Source: Pogostemon cablin (Eukaryota > Streptophyta > Magnoliopsida > Lamiales > Lamiaceae). From it: a stretch of 64,000 bases of DNA. The first letter of the stretch is position 1, and every line of letters begins with the position of its first letter. The notes beneath the pieces were generated by a model. That model did no database searches. It saw only the letters and a program-made list of their open reading frames with translations, and was not told the DNA's origin. The translations under genes and the position numbers were made by a program. Below are positions 46,527 to 57,463 of the stretch, piece by piece. The DNA lies in the NCBI GenBank assembly GCA_023678885.1, contig CM042997.1, positions 27,658,064 through 27,722,063 on the forward strand. Direction: 5' to 3'.

Positions 46527-49239
46527 ATTGGCGCCGTCTGTGGGATAGCCAAGAAGAAGAAGAAGTTCAGTGGAGAAGAAGATCAGATGGTGACTACTAA
46601 GTTTGACATTGAGAAGTTTTCAGAGAAGGCAGACTTCAGTCTGTGGAGGATGAAGATTGAGGCGATCTTGATCCAGCAAGGTTTATCAGATGCAATCAAA
46701 CCGCTTCCTGAGAATCAAGCTGGTGCAGTTGATGCTATGGCTCTGGCTGCAGATCAAGAACAACAATCAAAGGCTAGAAGTGCACTGATTCTGTGCCTTG
46801 GAGACAAGGCTCTGAGGGAAATCTCAAAGGATGCAACTGCCAGAGGAAATTGGAGGAAATTGGAGGAGCTATACATGGTTAAAAGTTTGGCCAACCGGTT
46901 GTACATGAAGCAGAAACTGTATTCCTTCAAGGTATCAGAAGATAAATCAATCATTGGTCAATTAGATGAGTTTAACAAGATCATTGATGATCTTGAAAAC
47001 ATTGATGTGGTTCTGTCATCTGAAGACAAGGCTGTCATCCTCATGTCAGCTCTTCCTAAGTCCTTTGAAGGATTAAGAGATACTCTCTTTTTTGCTAATG
47101 CTGAAGCAATTATAATTGATCAAGTATTGCTGGCAGTTAAGGCAAAGGTTCTTCATAAGAAGAATCCAGATCACCAGGCTGTTGCTGAGGGTTTAGTAGC
47201 AAATAAACAGAATCAGTGGAACAAGAATAACAACAAGAACATTAATGCTGACAAAAGGAAGCCAGAAAAGAATCAAGGTGCTCCATCAGAAGAAGAAGAG
47301 AACAATAATTGCTTTCATTGCAATAAGCCTGGACACTTCAAGAAGCAGTGTTTCAAATGGAAAGCAATGGTAGCAAAGAAGATAGCTGAAAAATGGGGAA
47401 ATAAGAGTCCTCATGCAAATCAGGTAACAACTAATCAAGTTGGTTTAGATTATGATTTCATTGAAGTCATGTCAGTGTGTTCTAGTTCAGTATCAGAAGA
47501 GTGGGTCATGGATTCAGGATGCACATTTCACATGACTTCAAGAAAGGATTGGTTTACTGAATTAAGATCACAAGATGAAGGTTCAGTCTTGCTAGGTGAT
47601 GATCACACCTGCAAGATTGAAGGAATAGGTTCTGTCAAACTTAAAATGTTTGATGGGAAAATCAGATTATTAACCAATGTCAGATATGTACCAAGTTTGA
47701 GAAGAAATCTAATATCTCTTGGAATGTTTGTTTCTCAAGGTTATGAGTGCCATCTAAAGGGAGAAACACTTACTATCACAAAAGGAAAGTCAGTAGTTGT
47801 TAAAGGTTTTAAGAAGTCTGATTTGTACTTCTTAATTGGTTCTGTGATGGTTGGACAGATTAATACAACTAAGGATGATAGTAGTGTTAAAGTTTGGCAT
47901 GGAAGGCTTGGTCACATAAGTGAAAGAGGCTTGCAAGACAGAAGCTGCTTGAAATCAGTTCAACCTGCAAGTTAGATCAGTGTGAAGCCTGCATATTAGG
48001 CAAGTCAAAGAGGTTGAAATTTGGTGCAGCTGAGCATAATACCAAAGCCAGATTGGAATATATTCATTCTGACCTTTGGGGCCTTCCAAGACCTCAACTA
48101 TTGGGGGTGGAAGATATTTCATATCAATCATTGATGACTATTCAAGAAAGGTATGGATAAGAATTTTGAAGACCAAGGATGAAGCATTATCAGTCTTTAA
48201 AGTTTGGTTGACAGAAGTAGAACTTCAGACAGGAGATAAGGTCAAGTGCTTAAGGACAGACAATGGACTTGAGTTTGTGTCAAATGAATTCAACAAGTTT
48301 TGTCAAGAAAAGGGTATTAAGAGGCACAAAACTGTAACAGGAACTCCACAACAGAATGGAGTGGCTGAAAGGATGAATCAGACACTTCTTGCAAGGGTTA
48401 GATGCATGATGAGTAGTGGAGGTTTCTCAAAAGGCTTCTGGGGAGAATTGGTGTCAACTGCAGATTACCTGATCAACCTATCTCCATGTACAGCTCTTAA
48501 ATTTAAGCCACCTGAACAAGTATGGGCTGGTAGGATACCTGATTATAGTCATTTGAGGGTGATAGGTTGCCAGGTGTACTCACATCAGAAGCAAGATAAA
48601 CTTGATCCAAGGGCTGTCAAGTGTGTGCTTGTTGGCTATCCAAAAGAGGTAAAAGGTTATAGATTGTGGTGTTATGAAACTAACAAGTTTATTGTTAGCA
48701 GAGATGTAACATTCAATGAAGATAAGATGCCATTGTTTGACAGAAGTGCTGAGAAATCCACCATTACAGATAAGTGTGAATTTGAGGTGGAGCATGATGA
48801 TCAGACAGCAGTACAGCAAGATCATAATCAGGAGATTAATGATGAGCATGAAGTAAATGCTGAAGAAGAGAGAGCTGAGGGATCTAGCTCAAGTGAAAGA
48901 AGAACTTTGAGCAGTTATCAACTAGTTAGAGACAGGCTGAGAAGACAAATCAGGACACCTGTTAGATACATAGAGGCTGACACTGTGTCATATGCTCTCT
49001 ATGTAGCTTCAGACATTGACATCTATGAGCCAAGAACATATTCAGAGGCAATATCAGAAAAGGAAAGTGTCAAGTGGCTGGATGCAATGGAAGAGGAGTT
49101 GCTGCCTTTAAAAATGAACAATACTTGGGTAATTGTTGACAAGCCTGCAAATCAGAAGCTTGTAAGTTGTAAGTGGATTTACAAGAAGAAACCAGTGACA
49201 AATAACAATGGAGGAATAAGGTATAAGGCAAACTTATAG
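46488..49239 (+). pseudogene. Copia gag-protease-integrase, frameshifted
   Basis: Open segment 46488-47975 has the Copia gag (VTTKFDIEKFSEKADFSLWR), zinc knuckle CFHCNKPGHFKKQC (about 47311-47352), protease WVMDSGCTFHM and gag-pre-integrase WHGRLGHISERGL. A frameshift near 47935 precedes CKLDQCEACILGKSKR, and another near 48080 restores the integrase frame (48076-49239: IIDDYSRKVW, LRTDNGLEFVS, GTPQQNGVAERMN). The real translation start is probably inside, at MVTTKFD, since 46488 lies in the LTR. Confidence 0.9.
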
Positions 49240-50588
49240 CAAGAGGTTTTTCACAGCAAGAAGGAGTTGATTATAATGAGATCTTCTCACCAGTAGTGAA
49301 ACATTGCTCAATAAGGATCCTGTTGTCATTGGTTACTCAATTTGATTTGGAGTTACATCAAATGGATGTAACTATAGCTTTTCTACATGGAAATTTAGAG
49401 GAAAAGATCTACATGAAGATACCTGAAGGTGTTAGTTTGAAAGGTGCAGATTCAAAGGCTTGTTTGATGTTAAAATCATTGTATGGACTGAAGCAAAGTC
49501 CAAGACAGTGGTACCTCAGGTTTGATGATTACATTACATCAAATGGTTTTGTCAGAAGTAAGTATGATAGCTGTGTATACATAAGATACAAGAATGGATG
49601 CTACACTTATCTACTACTGTATGTAGATGATATTTTGATAGCATGCAAGGATATGAGAGGAGTTAATACAGTAAAGGATACCTTGAGACAGGAGTTTGAC
49701 ATGAAAGATCTTGGTGAAGCAAGAATGATACTGGGCATGCAAATTGAAAGGGACAGATCAGCTGGTCATCTAACATTGTTTCAAGAGTCTTACTTGGATA
49801 AGGTTCTCAAAAGGTATAATATGAATCTCTGTAAGGATGTTTCATTACCAGTTAAGCAAGGGTTGAGTCTGTCATTAGCTCAAGGACCTCAAACAGATAA
49901 GGAAAGGGCAGAAATGAGCAATATACCACATGCAAGTGCTGTTGGTAGTCTGATGTATGCAATGGTATGTTGCAGGCCAGATTTGGCTTATATTATGAGT
50001 ATGATCAGCAGGTTTATGAGCAATCCTGGCTCTATACATTGGGATGCAGTAAAATGGGTACTCAGATACATCAAGGGAACTATATCAGTTGGTTTGAAGT
50101 TTCAGAAACAAAGTACTTGGGACAGAGCTGTTATAGGCTATGTGGATGCTGATTATGCAGCAAATCTTGATACAAGGAAGTCCATAACAGGCTATGTGTT
50201 CAATTTATTTGGTACAGCAATAAGTTGGAAGGCTACACATCAACATATTGTAGCTCTTTCTACCACAGAGGCAGAATTTGTTGCTCTCACAGAAGCAACC
50301 AAAGAAGGTGTTTGGCTAGTTGGAATTTTGGGAGAATTTGGTGTTCAACAAGAGACTGTTGAAGTATATTGTGATAACCAAAGTGCTGTACATCTCTCAA
50401 AACATCAGGGGTATCATGAGAGAACTAAACACATTGATGTTAGACTCTATTTCATAAGAGATATGATAGATGAGAAGCTAGTTACTGTCAAGAAGATTAA
50501 GACAGCTGAGAATCCTGCTGATATGTTTACCAAGGCTCTACCTATTCAAAAGTTTGAATTGTGTAAGAGTATTATTGGTATTTCCTAG
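49240..50588 (+). pseudogene. Copia reverse transcriptase-RNase H, frameshifted from pol
   Basis: A 1-nt loss near 49230 separates this from integrase. It carries the RT palm LYVDDILIACKD (about 49614-49650) and GARMILGMQIERD-type connection, then RNase H with GYVDADYAANLD, STTEAEFVALTEA and the C-terminal CDNQSAVHLSKHQGYHERTK. Catalytic Asp residues are present, but the frame break prevents a normal polyprotein. Confidence 0.9.
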
Positions 50589-50678
50589 AGATGGAGGAAG
50601 AAAGGTGGGCTGCAGCCTGTAATTGCAGCAAGGTGGAGGAGTATTACTTGTGGTGATGCATGGTCTAAGGTGGAGATT

Positions 50679-51408
50679 TGTTAAGTATAGATCATGCATA
50701 ATCTTGCATGGTATTTCTGACAGGGTTCGACCAAGGTTCGACCAAAAGGGAAGGTCGAACCATAAGTGACGGGGTCGAACCAGTGAGAATCCAAAACCAT
50801 GACAAGGTTCGACCTAGGTTCGACCAGTAGGTTTGGTCGAACCATAAATGTCGTGGTCGAACCAAATGTTAAACTGAAACAGAATGACAGTTACTACGGT
50901 TCGACCAGAGGTTCGACCTGACAATCAAGTCGAACCGATATGCTGCATGACAGTTTGGATCAGCGTGGAGGATTAACCGATATATTGATGACTTGGCAAG
51001 ATTCTTGAGTTGTTGCTAGGTCAGTTATAACTGCATGCATGTGCATGCATAGTAACTATAAGAGGGAGCCTCAAACTTGCATCGAATAGATCGTCTTAAA
51101 ACCTATCATCTCCACACATCAGTTTTTCAAGCATTAGGTTTTCTTTAAGTGTGCTTGTAAGTTTTGTAACCATCATCATCATCATAGTGAATTCTTTCTC
51201 CTTTAGAAAGTGGATGTAGATCAACATGATCGAACCACTATAATTCTTGTCTTCATTCTTTCTTCCTTTCAATTTTGGTTTGATTCAATATACAATTAGA
51301 TAATATGTTAGAATTAGATAATAGGTTAGAGTGTGAGCAATTGAAGTGGATTAACTAAAACCCACCGGTGTGGAATTGAAGTTGATTAAGCTTGCTACAT
51401 TCATAAGA
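50679..51408 (+). repeat. Copia 3' LTR
   Basis: 730 bp, preceded by the purine-rich CTAAGGTGGAGATT. It differs from the 5' LTR by about 14 substitutions and an 18-bp local duplication (TTAGAATTAGATAATA region near 51308-51325). Confidence 0.9.
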
Positions 51409-53766
51409 AGTCCGATGATGGATTACGAGCGCTTAATAAGGAAGTTGACAGAACCCCATGATCAAATCGAAGCTGGATCCACAAGTCAAACTTTCAGTTT
51501 CGTTAACTTTCATAGAGATATACAGCCCACAAGTGAAACTATCAGTTCCGTTGACTTTCATAGAGATCTAGAGATAGCAATACAAGACTTGAATTTGATA
51601 AAAGAAGAGACGACGGAGATCATGGAAGTGAAGAATTATATGGGATCCCAACGTCATGGTCATGCTCGCCTCCATACAAACTCACCCACTTCCAAGTGGC
51701 AGATCAGCAGGACCCCCGCCTTGGTTCTTGACGATGTCTTTGTTCACGTTTTGGATAAGCTCGTGGGGCAACACTCTGATCTCCAAATCATCCAAATCGA
51801 TGGAATGGGTGGAATCGGTAAGACTACTCTGGCTAAACATATTTACTCATATCAGCTTATTGTCGAACGTTTTGACATTCTTGCATGGGTTATAGTCTCT
51901 CAAGAGTGTAGTGGGTCAGAGATCCTTTCACAAGTTCTTGGCAAAGAAAAAGATGGGAGTGGAGAAGATGATTTAGGACTGCTTGTGCATAAAAATTTAT
52001 GGGGTACGAGGTACTTGATTGTCATGGATGACATGTGGAGTAGTGAGCCTTGGAATAGAGTTAAGACCTTCTTTCCAGATAATGGCAATGGAAGTAGAAT
52101 TTTGATAACCACTAGGCAATCAAATTTGGCATCCGAGTTGAATACTTCTCACCACTTTCACATAAACTTCTTAGACCAGGATAAGAGTTGGGGTCTACTT
52201 TGCAAAGTTGTGTTTGACAAAGAATCAAGTTGTCCCACTGAATTGGAGAACATTGGAAGGAAGATTGCAATAAGATGTAAAGGGCTTCCACTGTCAATAG
52301 TGGTGATTGGAGGACTTTTAAAAAAATCCAACATGACAAGAGAGTACTGGGAATACACTTCAGAGAATCTAAATGCACTCATAAATTTGGAGGAAGGTGA
52401 ATATTGCCTACAACTATTGCTCAAGAGTTATAAAGAGTTACCCATATATATTAGACCGTGTTTTCTGTACATGGGAATGTTCCCAGAAGACATTGAAATT
52501 AATGTGTCGGATCTCATCAGATTGTGGATTGCTGAAGGAATTCTGAAACCAGATCATGATAAAAGCTTAGAAGAAGTTGCAGAAGAGTACTTAGAGGAAC
52601 TTGTGGACAGAAATCTGGTTCTAGTGGATAAACTGCGGTGGAATGGGAAGGTAAATCATGCAGAATTCATGATGTTTTGAGGGATTTATGCATAAGAGAA
52701 ACTGGAAAACAGAGGTTCTTTTGTGTGGTTGGTGAGAAGGATGAGATTGCAGAGGACATACATTTGTATAAATAAATACATTCGTCGAAAAAAGCATTAT
52801 GGCATGCAATCTGAATCACCTGCACGCTCTTTGCTTTTGAGATATGAGATTGATGAACCAAGGAGTAGAGTGATGAGAGTTAGGTACTCTTTTTATTGGC
52901 GTTTCTTGGAGTCGAGTTGTGATGGAGATATACTCCAACAAACTAACTTGAGGTTCTTTTCTAAACTTACCAATAGGGATGAATCAATTACGACTGATCG
53001 TTGTTCTCGCATTTGGAATCTCCAGACACTTGTAATTGGTAGAGATGCATATAATGTGGGAGATCTAGTACCATTAGACATTTGGAAAATGCCTCTACTT
53101 AGGCATGCCGAACTCCGGGGGTGGGCTTATCTCTCAGATATTACAGAGGGGGACTACTTTGTGCTGAAAAACTTACACACCTTGTCTGGTGTTGTGAATT
53201 TCCAGTGTAGCGAAGAAACAGCTAAGAGAATACCTAACATCAACATACTCAATGTGGCCTACAAGTGGCCCCATGAAATTGATTTATATCTCCACAATCT
53301 AAACAAACTCGAAACCCTTGCCATTTCTTCAAGCTTCAGGTCCATGCCTAACGTCACGTTCCCACATTCCCTCAAGAAGCTGACTTTTAAGGGGCGTGAG
53401 CTCAACTGCTTGACCTCAAAGATAGGTTCTTTGCCAAATCTTCAATTTCTGAAAATTTGTGGCGGTAGAGGATTCATGTGGGAAATTGGTGAGAGCCAAT
53501 TCTGCAGCCTCAAATACCTCATAATTGACTATTGGTATGATCTGAAAAACTGGACCACAGACGACACCTCTTTTCCATGTCTAGAGCTCCTTCACCTCAG
53601 ACATTTAGAAAAGTTGAAGGAGATTCCTTCAAGAATGGCAGACATACCAACACTCAAGACAATTCAGGTGGTGAAATGTTGCAAATCTGCCATAGATTCT
53701 GCAGAGAGAATCAAAGAGGAGCAAGAGTATAATGGGAATGAAGATCTTCAACTTAGTTGGTCCTAG

Positions 53767-54142
53767 TAGAAGGATTTCAACAATCTTTAAACTTTCTTGT
53801 TTTGGATTTTTCTTCTTCTTGAATTGTAAGATGATGATGTAATCACCATAATATGCAATGCTTGAGACACTGATCATATGTAAGCTTCAATATATGATGA
53901 TATATTATACCCTCTTGTTCTATCATGCCGTTGTAGATTATAGATTCTCATTTCCCTGTGGGAATGTCAAAGAAAGAACAAATGAATATTTATTTAATTA
54001 GAAAATATGGTGGTGGAAAGATGCTTTCTACTGTTTATTTCCCACTCATAATTGCATCCCTCTTGCTTTCTTTCCCACTTAATATGCTAGATCTGCCCCC
54101 ATTCTTGTTAGTTTTAAAGAGAGAAACAAGTGTGAGATTGAG
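53767..54142. promoter_or_regulatory. NLR-1/NLR-2 spacer with conserved upstream block
   Basis: 3' part (GATGATGATGTAATCACCATAATATGC) and 5' part (ATTTCCCTGTGGGA, then TGGTGGTGGAAAGATGCTTT and TTTCCCACTCATAATTGCA) match the NLR-4/NLR-5 spacer at 63190-63720. The block lies 75-140 bp before the NLR-2 start. Confidence 0.75.
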
Positions 54143-56746
54143 ATGGCAGCTTATGCATCTCTGCTTTCGCTGCTGCACACCATTAACAACCTACGCTCTC
54201 ATCCTTGCCCTCCAATCTCTCTACACCAAAATCACCTTCCTTCTCTCAACCAAAACCTCTCATTCCTGCTAAATTTTCTGGAATTCTACTCCCACGACCA
54301 CTTGGAGACTCGAATCGCCGCTGCAGCTCATGCAGCAGAAGATATAATCGAAACCCAAATTGTTGATCAAATCGAAGCAAGATCCACAACTCATGATGCC
54401 CAAAATATCAGCTCTGATGACTTTTACGTAGATCTAGAGAGAGCCATACAACACTTGGATTTGATAAAGAAAGAGGCAATGGAGATCACTGAATTGAAAA
54501 AGATGGGATCCCAACATCAACTCCATGAGCACCCTTCCTTTACACCTGCTTCCACTGGCAGAGCAGCACCACCATGGCAGCTCTGGATGATGCTTTTGTT
54601 AATCAAGTTTTGGATAAGCTCGTGGGCCAACGGTCTAATCTCCAAATCATCTCCATTGTTGGAATGGGTGGAATCGGTAAGACTACTCTAGCTAGAAACA
54701 TATACTTAAATCACCTTATTGTAGAACATTTTGATATTCTTGCACGGGTTGTGGTCTCTCAAGAGTGTAGTGGACCAGAGATTCTATTACAAGTTCTTGG
54801 CCAAGGAAACAGAGTCAATGAAGATGAATTAGGATTGTGTGTGCATAAAAAGTTATGGGATAGGAGATACTTGATAGTAATGGATGACATATGGAGTAGT
54901 GAGCCTTGGGATAAAGTTAAAGCCTTTTTTCCAGATAACAACAATGGTAGTAGAATCATGATAACTACTAGGCAATCTAATATTGGCATTCGAGTTGAGT
55001 GGTTCTCACCACTTTCACATTAATTTCTTGGATCATGATAGGAGTTGGGATCTGCTTTGCGAAATTGTATTTGGCAAAGAATCAAGTTGCCCTGGTGAAT
55101 TGGAGAAAATAGGGAAAAAGATTGCACAGAATTGTAAAGGGCTTCCTTTGTCCATAGTTGTGATTGGAGGACTTTTAACAAAATCCAACTTGGCACTAGC
55201 ATACTGGGAATACACTTTACGAAATCTGAACTCACTCATATATTTGGAGGGAGATGAGTATTGCTTGCAACTATTGGGCACGAGTTATAAAGAGTTACCA
55301 GTGCATCTTAAACCATGTTTCTTGTACATGGGAATGTTCCCAGAAGACGAAGAAATCAATGTGTCGAACCTCATCAAACTGTGGGTTGCTGAGGGAATCT
55401 TGAAACCAATTGATGGTAAAAGCTTGGAAGAAGCTGGAGAAGAGTACTTGAAGGAACTAGTGGACAGAAATCTCATTTTAGTGGCTAAATTGCGGTGGAA
55501 TGGGAAAGTAAAATCATGCAGAATGCATGATCTTGTGAGGGATTTATGCATAAGAGAAGCTCAGAAACAAGGGTTCTTTTACCTAGTAAATGACAAGTTC
55601 GAAATTCCAGAGACGGAAAACATGGCAAGACGCATTTGCATGAATAAACGAACATCAATAATGGGACTTGGACCACAAATCCGTGGCATGAAATCTGCAT
55701 CATCTGCTCGCTCTTTGCTTCTTAGTGAAGTTACTGAAGAAAAAATTATTACTCCTGGTGAGGGTTGTATACTTCTGTTATTGGCGTTACTACCATCGCA
55801 GTTTCCATGGAGTTATACAGCATATCAACTTGCGGTTCATTTCCCTTTCCTATATAACAGAACAATCTCTTTTTTGCTCTCTCCTTTGGAATTTACAGAC
55901 ACTTAAAGTGAGAAGGAAATATCCTACCCTTAGGCCAATATCCCACCCTTGGAAGTTTGGAAAATGCCTCTACTTAGGCATGCCATACTCGACGAAGTTG
56001 AGCTCTCAGATCCTTCAAACGGGGAGCCAGAGCACAACTTTGTGTTGGAAAACTAGCAGACGCTCTCGGGTGTAGTGGATTTCAAGTGTGACGAAGAGGC
56101 GATCAAGAGAATGCCTAATATCAAGACACTCAAGTTGAGATACGATGAAGCTAAGTTGCATGCAGATATTGATTTGTGTCTCATCAATCTACACAAACTC
56201 GAAACTCTGTCCATTGCCAACACTGGGAACAGCTCAGTGCTACATTTGACTTGCCCTGATTCCATCAAGAAATTGAGTTTAAGTGGTGTAGAACTCAACT
56301 TGGAGGAGTTGAACACAAGGATAGGTTCATTGCCGTTTCTTCAAGTTCTAAAGATTGATGTTTGTTCCTCTAGAGAATCCAGGTGGGACACTGGTGAAGG
56401 GCGATTCTGCAACCTTAAATCCCTTGTGATTCGACGTTTGGATGATCTGATACACTGGACAACAGACAGCACCTCGTTTGTGTGTCTAGAGCACCTTGTC
56501 CTAAAAGGTGTGGCGAGGTTGGAAGAGATCCCTTCGAGTATAGGAGACATACCAACGCTCAAGTCTATTGAGTTGATAGAGTGTAGTGAATCTGCAGCAG
56601 ATTCTGCAAGAAGAATCCAAGAAGAGCAAGATTATTATGGGAATGAAGATCTTCAACTTAAAATCACTGCAATAGAAGAGGAGGAGGAACCATATCAATT
56701 TTTAAATCCCTTTTCAGATTTTGGAAATTTTAGAAATGTTAATTGA
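54143..56746 (+). pseudogene. NLR-2: R1-type CC-NB-LRR with multiple frameshifts
   Basis: Starts MAAYASLLSLLHTINNLRSH. CC and linker are in one frame to about 54565, NB-ARC in a second (54574-54985: GMGGIGKTT, LIVMDDIW, GSRIMITTR), the rest of NB-ARC in the first again (54983-55745: GLPL, CFLYMGMFPEDEEI, CRMHDLVRDLC), then LRR in two further frames (55725-56075, 56075-56746) ending in an acidic extension past GNEDLQLK. At least four small indels, plus a TAG at 56056-56058 region between LRR segments, rule out a full-length product. The tail is longer than in the sister genes. Confidence 0.93.
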
Positions 56747-57463
56747 AAAAATAACCATGTGAAATGGATGCCAACATGCTATTGAAGTGGGGTTTAGCTA
56801 TCGTATATTAACTTGTATTCGTTAGTGGATTAATTATTAGTTATATTATTCAAATATGTAGATTACACGGTTAAAAAAAAGCCTTTTTTTTCCAATAAAT
56901 TTATCAATAGAATCCAATTTGTTAGAAATTAATTTAAAAATTTATTAACCACCACTTTATCCACTTAAAAATTATTCGGGATTTTGTTATTTGTCAGTTT
57001 ATAAAATAATTTAATAATGAAATTAAGGTTATTACTAACAAAATATTCCATTAATAAAAAAATAATTTTTTTTCAATGTTGATTTTAATTATATAAAAAT
57101 TATCTGGATCAATATTAGTATAGAAATATTTATTTTAATATTAAAATATAAAAATCTTTTAAGACATTATAGAAATGCAAAAATTTGTGTGCCCAAAACA
57201 CACCATGCCCCCTCCCCTCTACATTCTATTTAATCATATTGTTAGAGGTTTAAACTTCATGCCCTCCCCCCTCCTTATTCTATTTAACCATATTGTTAGA
57301 GGTTTAAATGTTTAAATTCCTAAGGCACAGGTTGCGGTAGAGTGTCACTCATGTATGAAATACATGTCAAAATAGAAAACATTCGGTAGATATTACTACT
57401 AAATAAAATTAAAATTTTATACAACAGCTGTAGAACCACCCCATCACAGTTTAGAAGTTTGAG
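56747..57463. other. AT-rich spacer with ~51-bp tandem duplication
   Basis: 57206-57308 holds two copies of CATGCCC(C)CTCCC...TATTCTATTTAAxCATATTGTTAGAGGTTTAAA. The conserved upstream block seen before NLR-2, -4 and -5 is not apparent before NLR-3. Confidence 0.6.

Larger units (their letters stand above)
45816..51408 (+). mobile_element. Ty1/Copia LTR retrotransposon (5.6 kb) in NLR-1
   Basis: LTRs 45816-46526 and 50679-51408 (TGTTAAGTATAG...) with target duplication AGTCC at 45811-45815 and 51409-51413. Internal order is gag, protease, integrase, RT, RNase H, which is the Copia order. Three frameshifted open segments remain, so the copy is not autonomous. The LTRs differ by about 14 substitutions plus an 18-bp repeat in the 3' LTR, roughly 2%. 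Each LTR has a TATAAGAGGG box (about 46192 and 51057) and an upstream cluster of GGTTCGACC motifs. Confidence 0.96.
45213..53766 (+). pseudogene. NLR-1: R1-type CC-NB-LRR split by two retroelements
   Basis: Gene parts, in order: CC start 45213-45391 (MASYAALLSLTHTINNIQ), TRIM insertion, CC remnant 45669-45815, Copia insertion, then NB-ARC 51409-52680 and LRR 52681-53766. Crossing the TRIM, the frame reads on (LETRIATAAHAVEDV); just after, a deletion of about 13 nt relative to the sister genes breaks it before the Copia site. The NB-ARC keeps GMGGIGKTT, LIVMDDMW, GSRILITTR, GLPL and CFLYMGMFPED. A 1-nt deletion near 52650 destroys the MHD region, and another small deletion lies near 52755. The LRR part is otherwise open to GNEDLQLSWS. 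Native role would be intracellular immune receptor; this copy is dead as a full-length protein. Confidence 0.93.
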
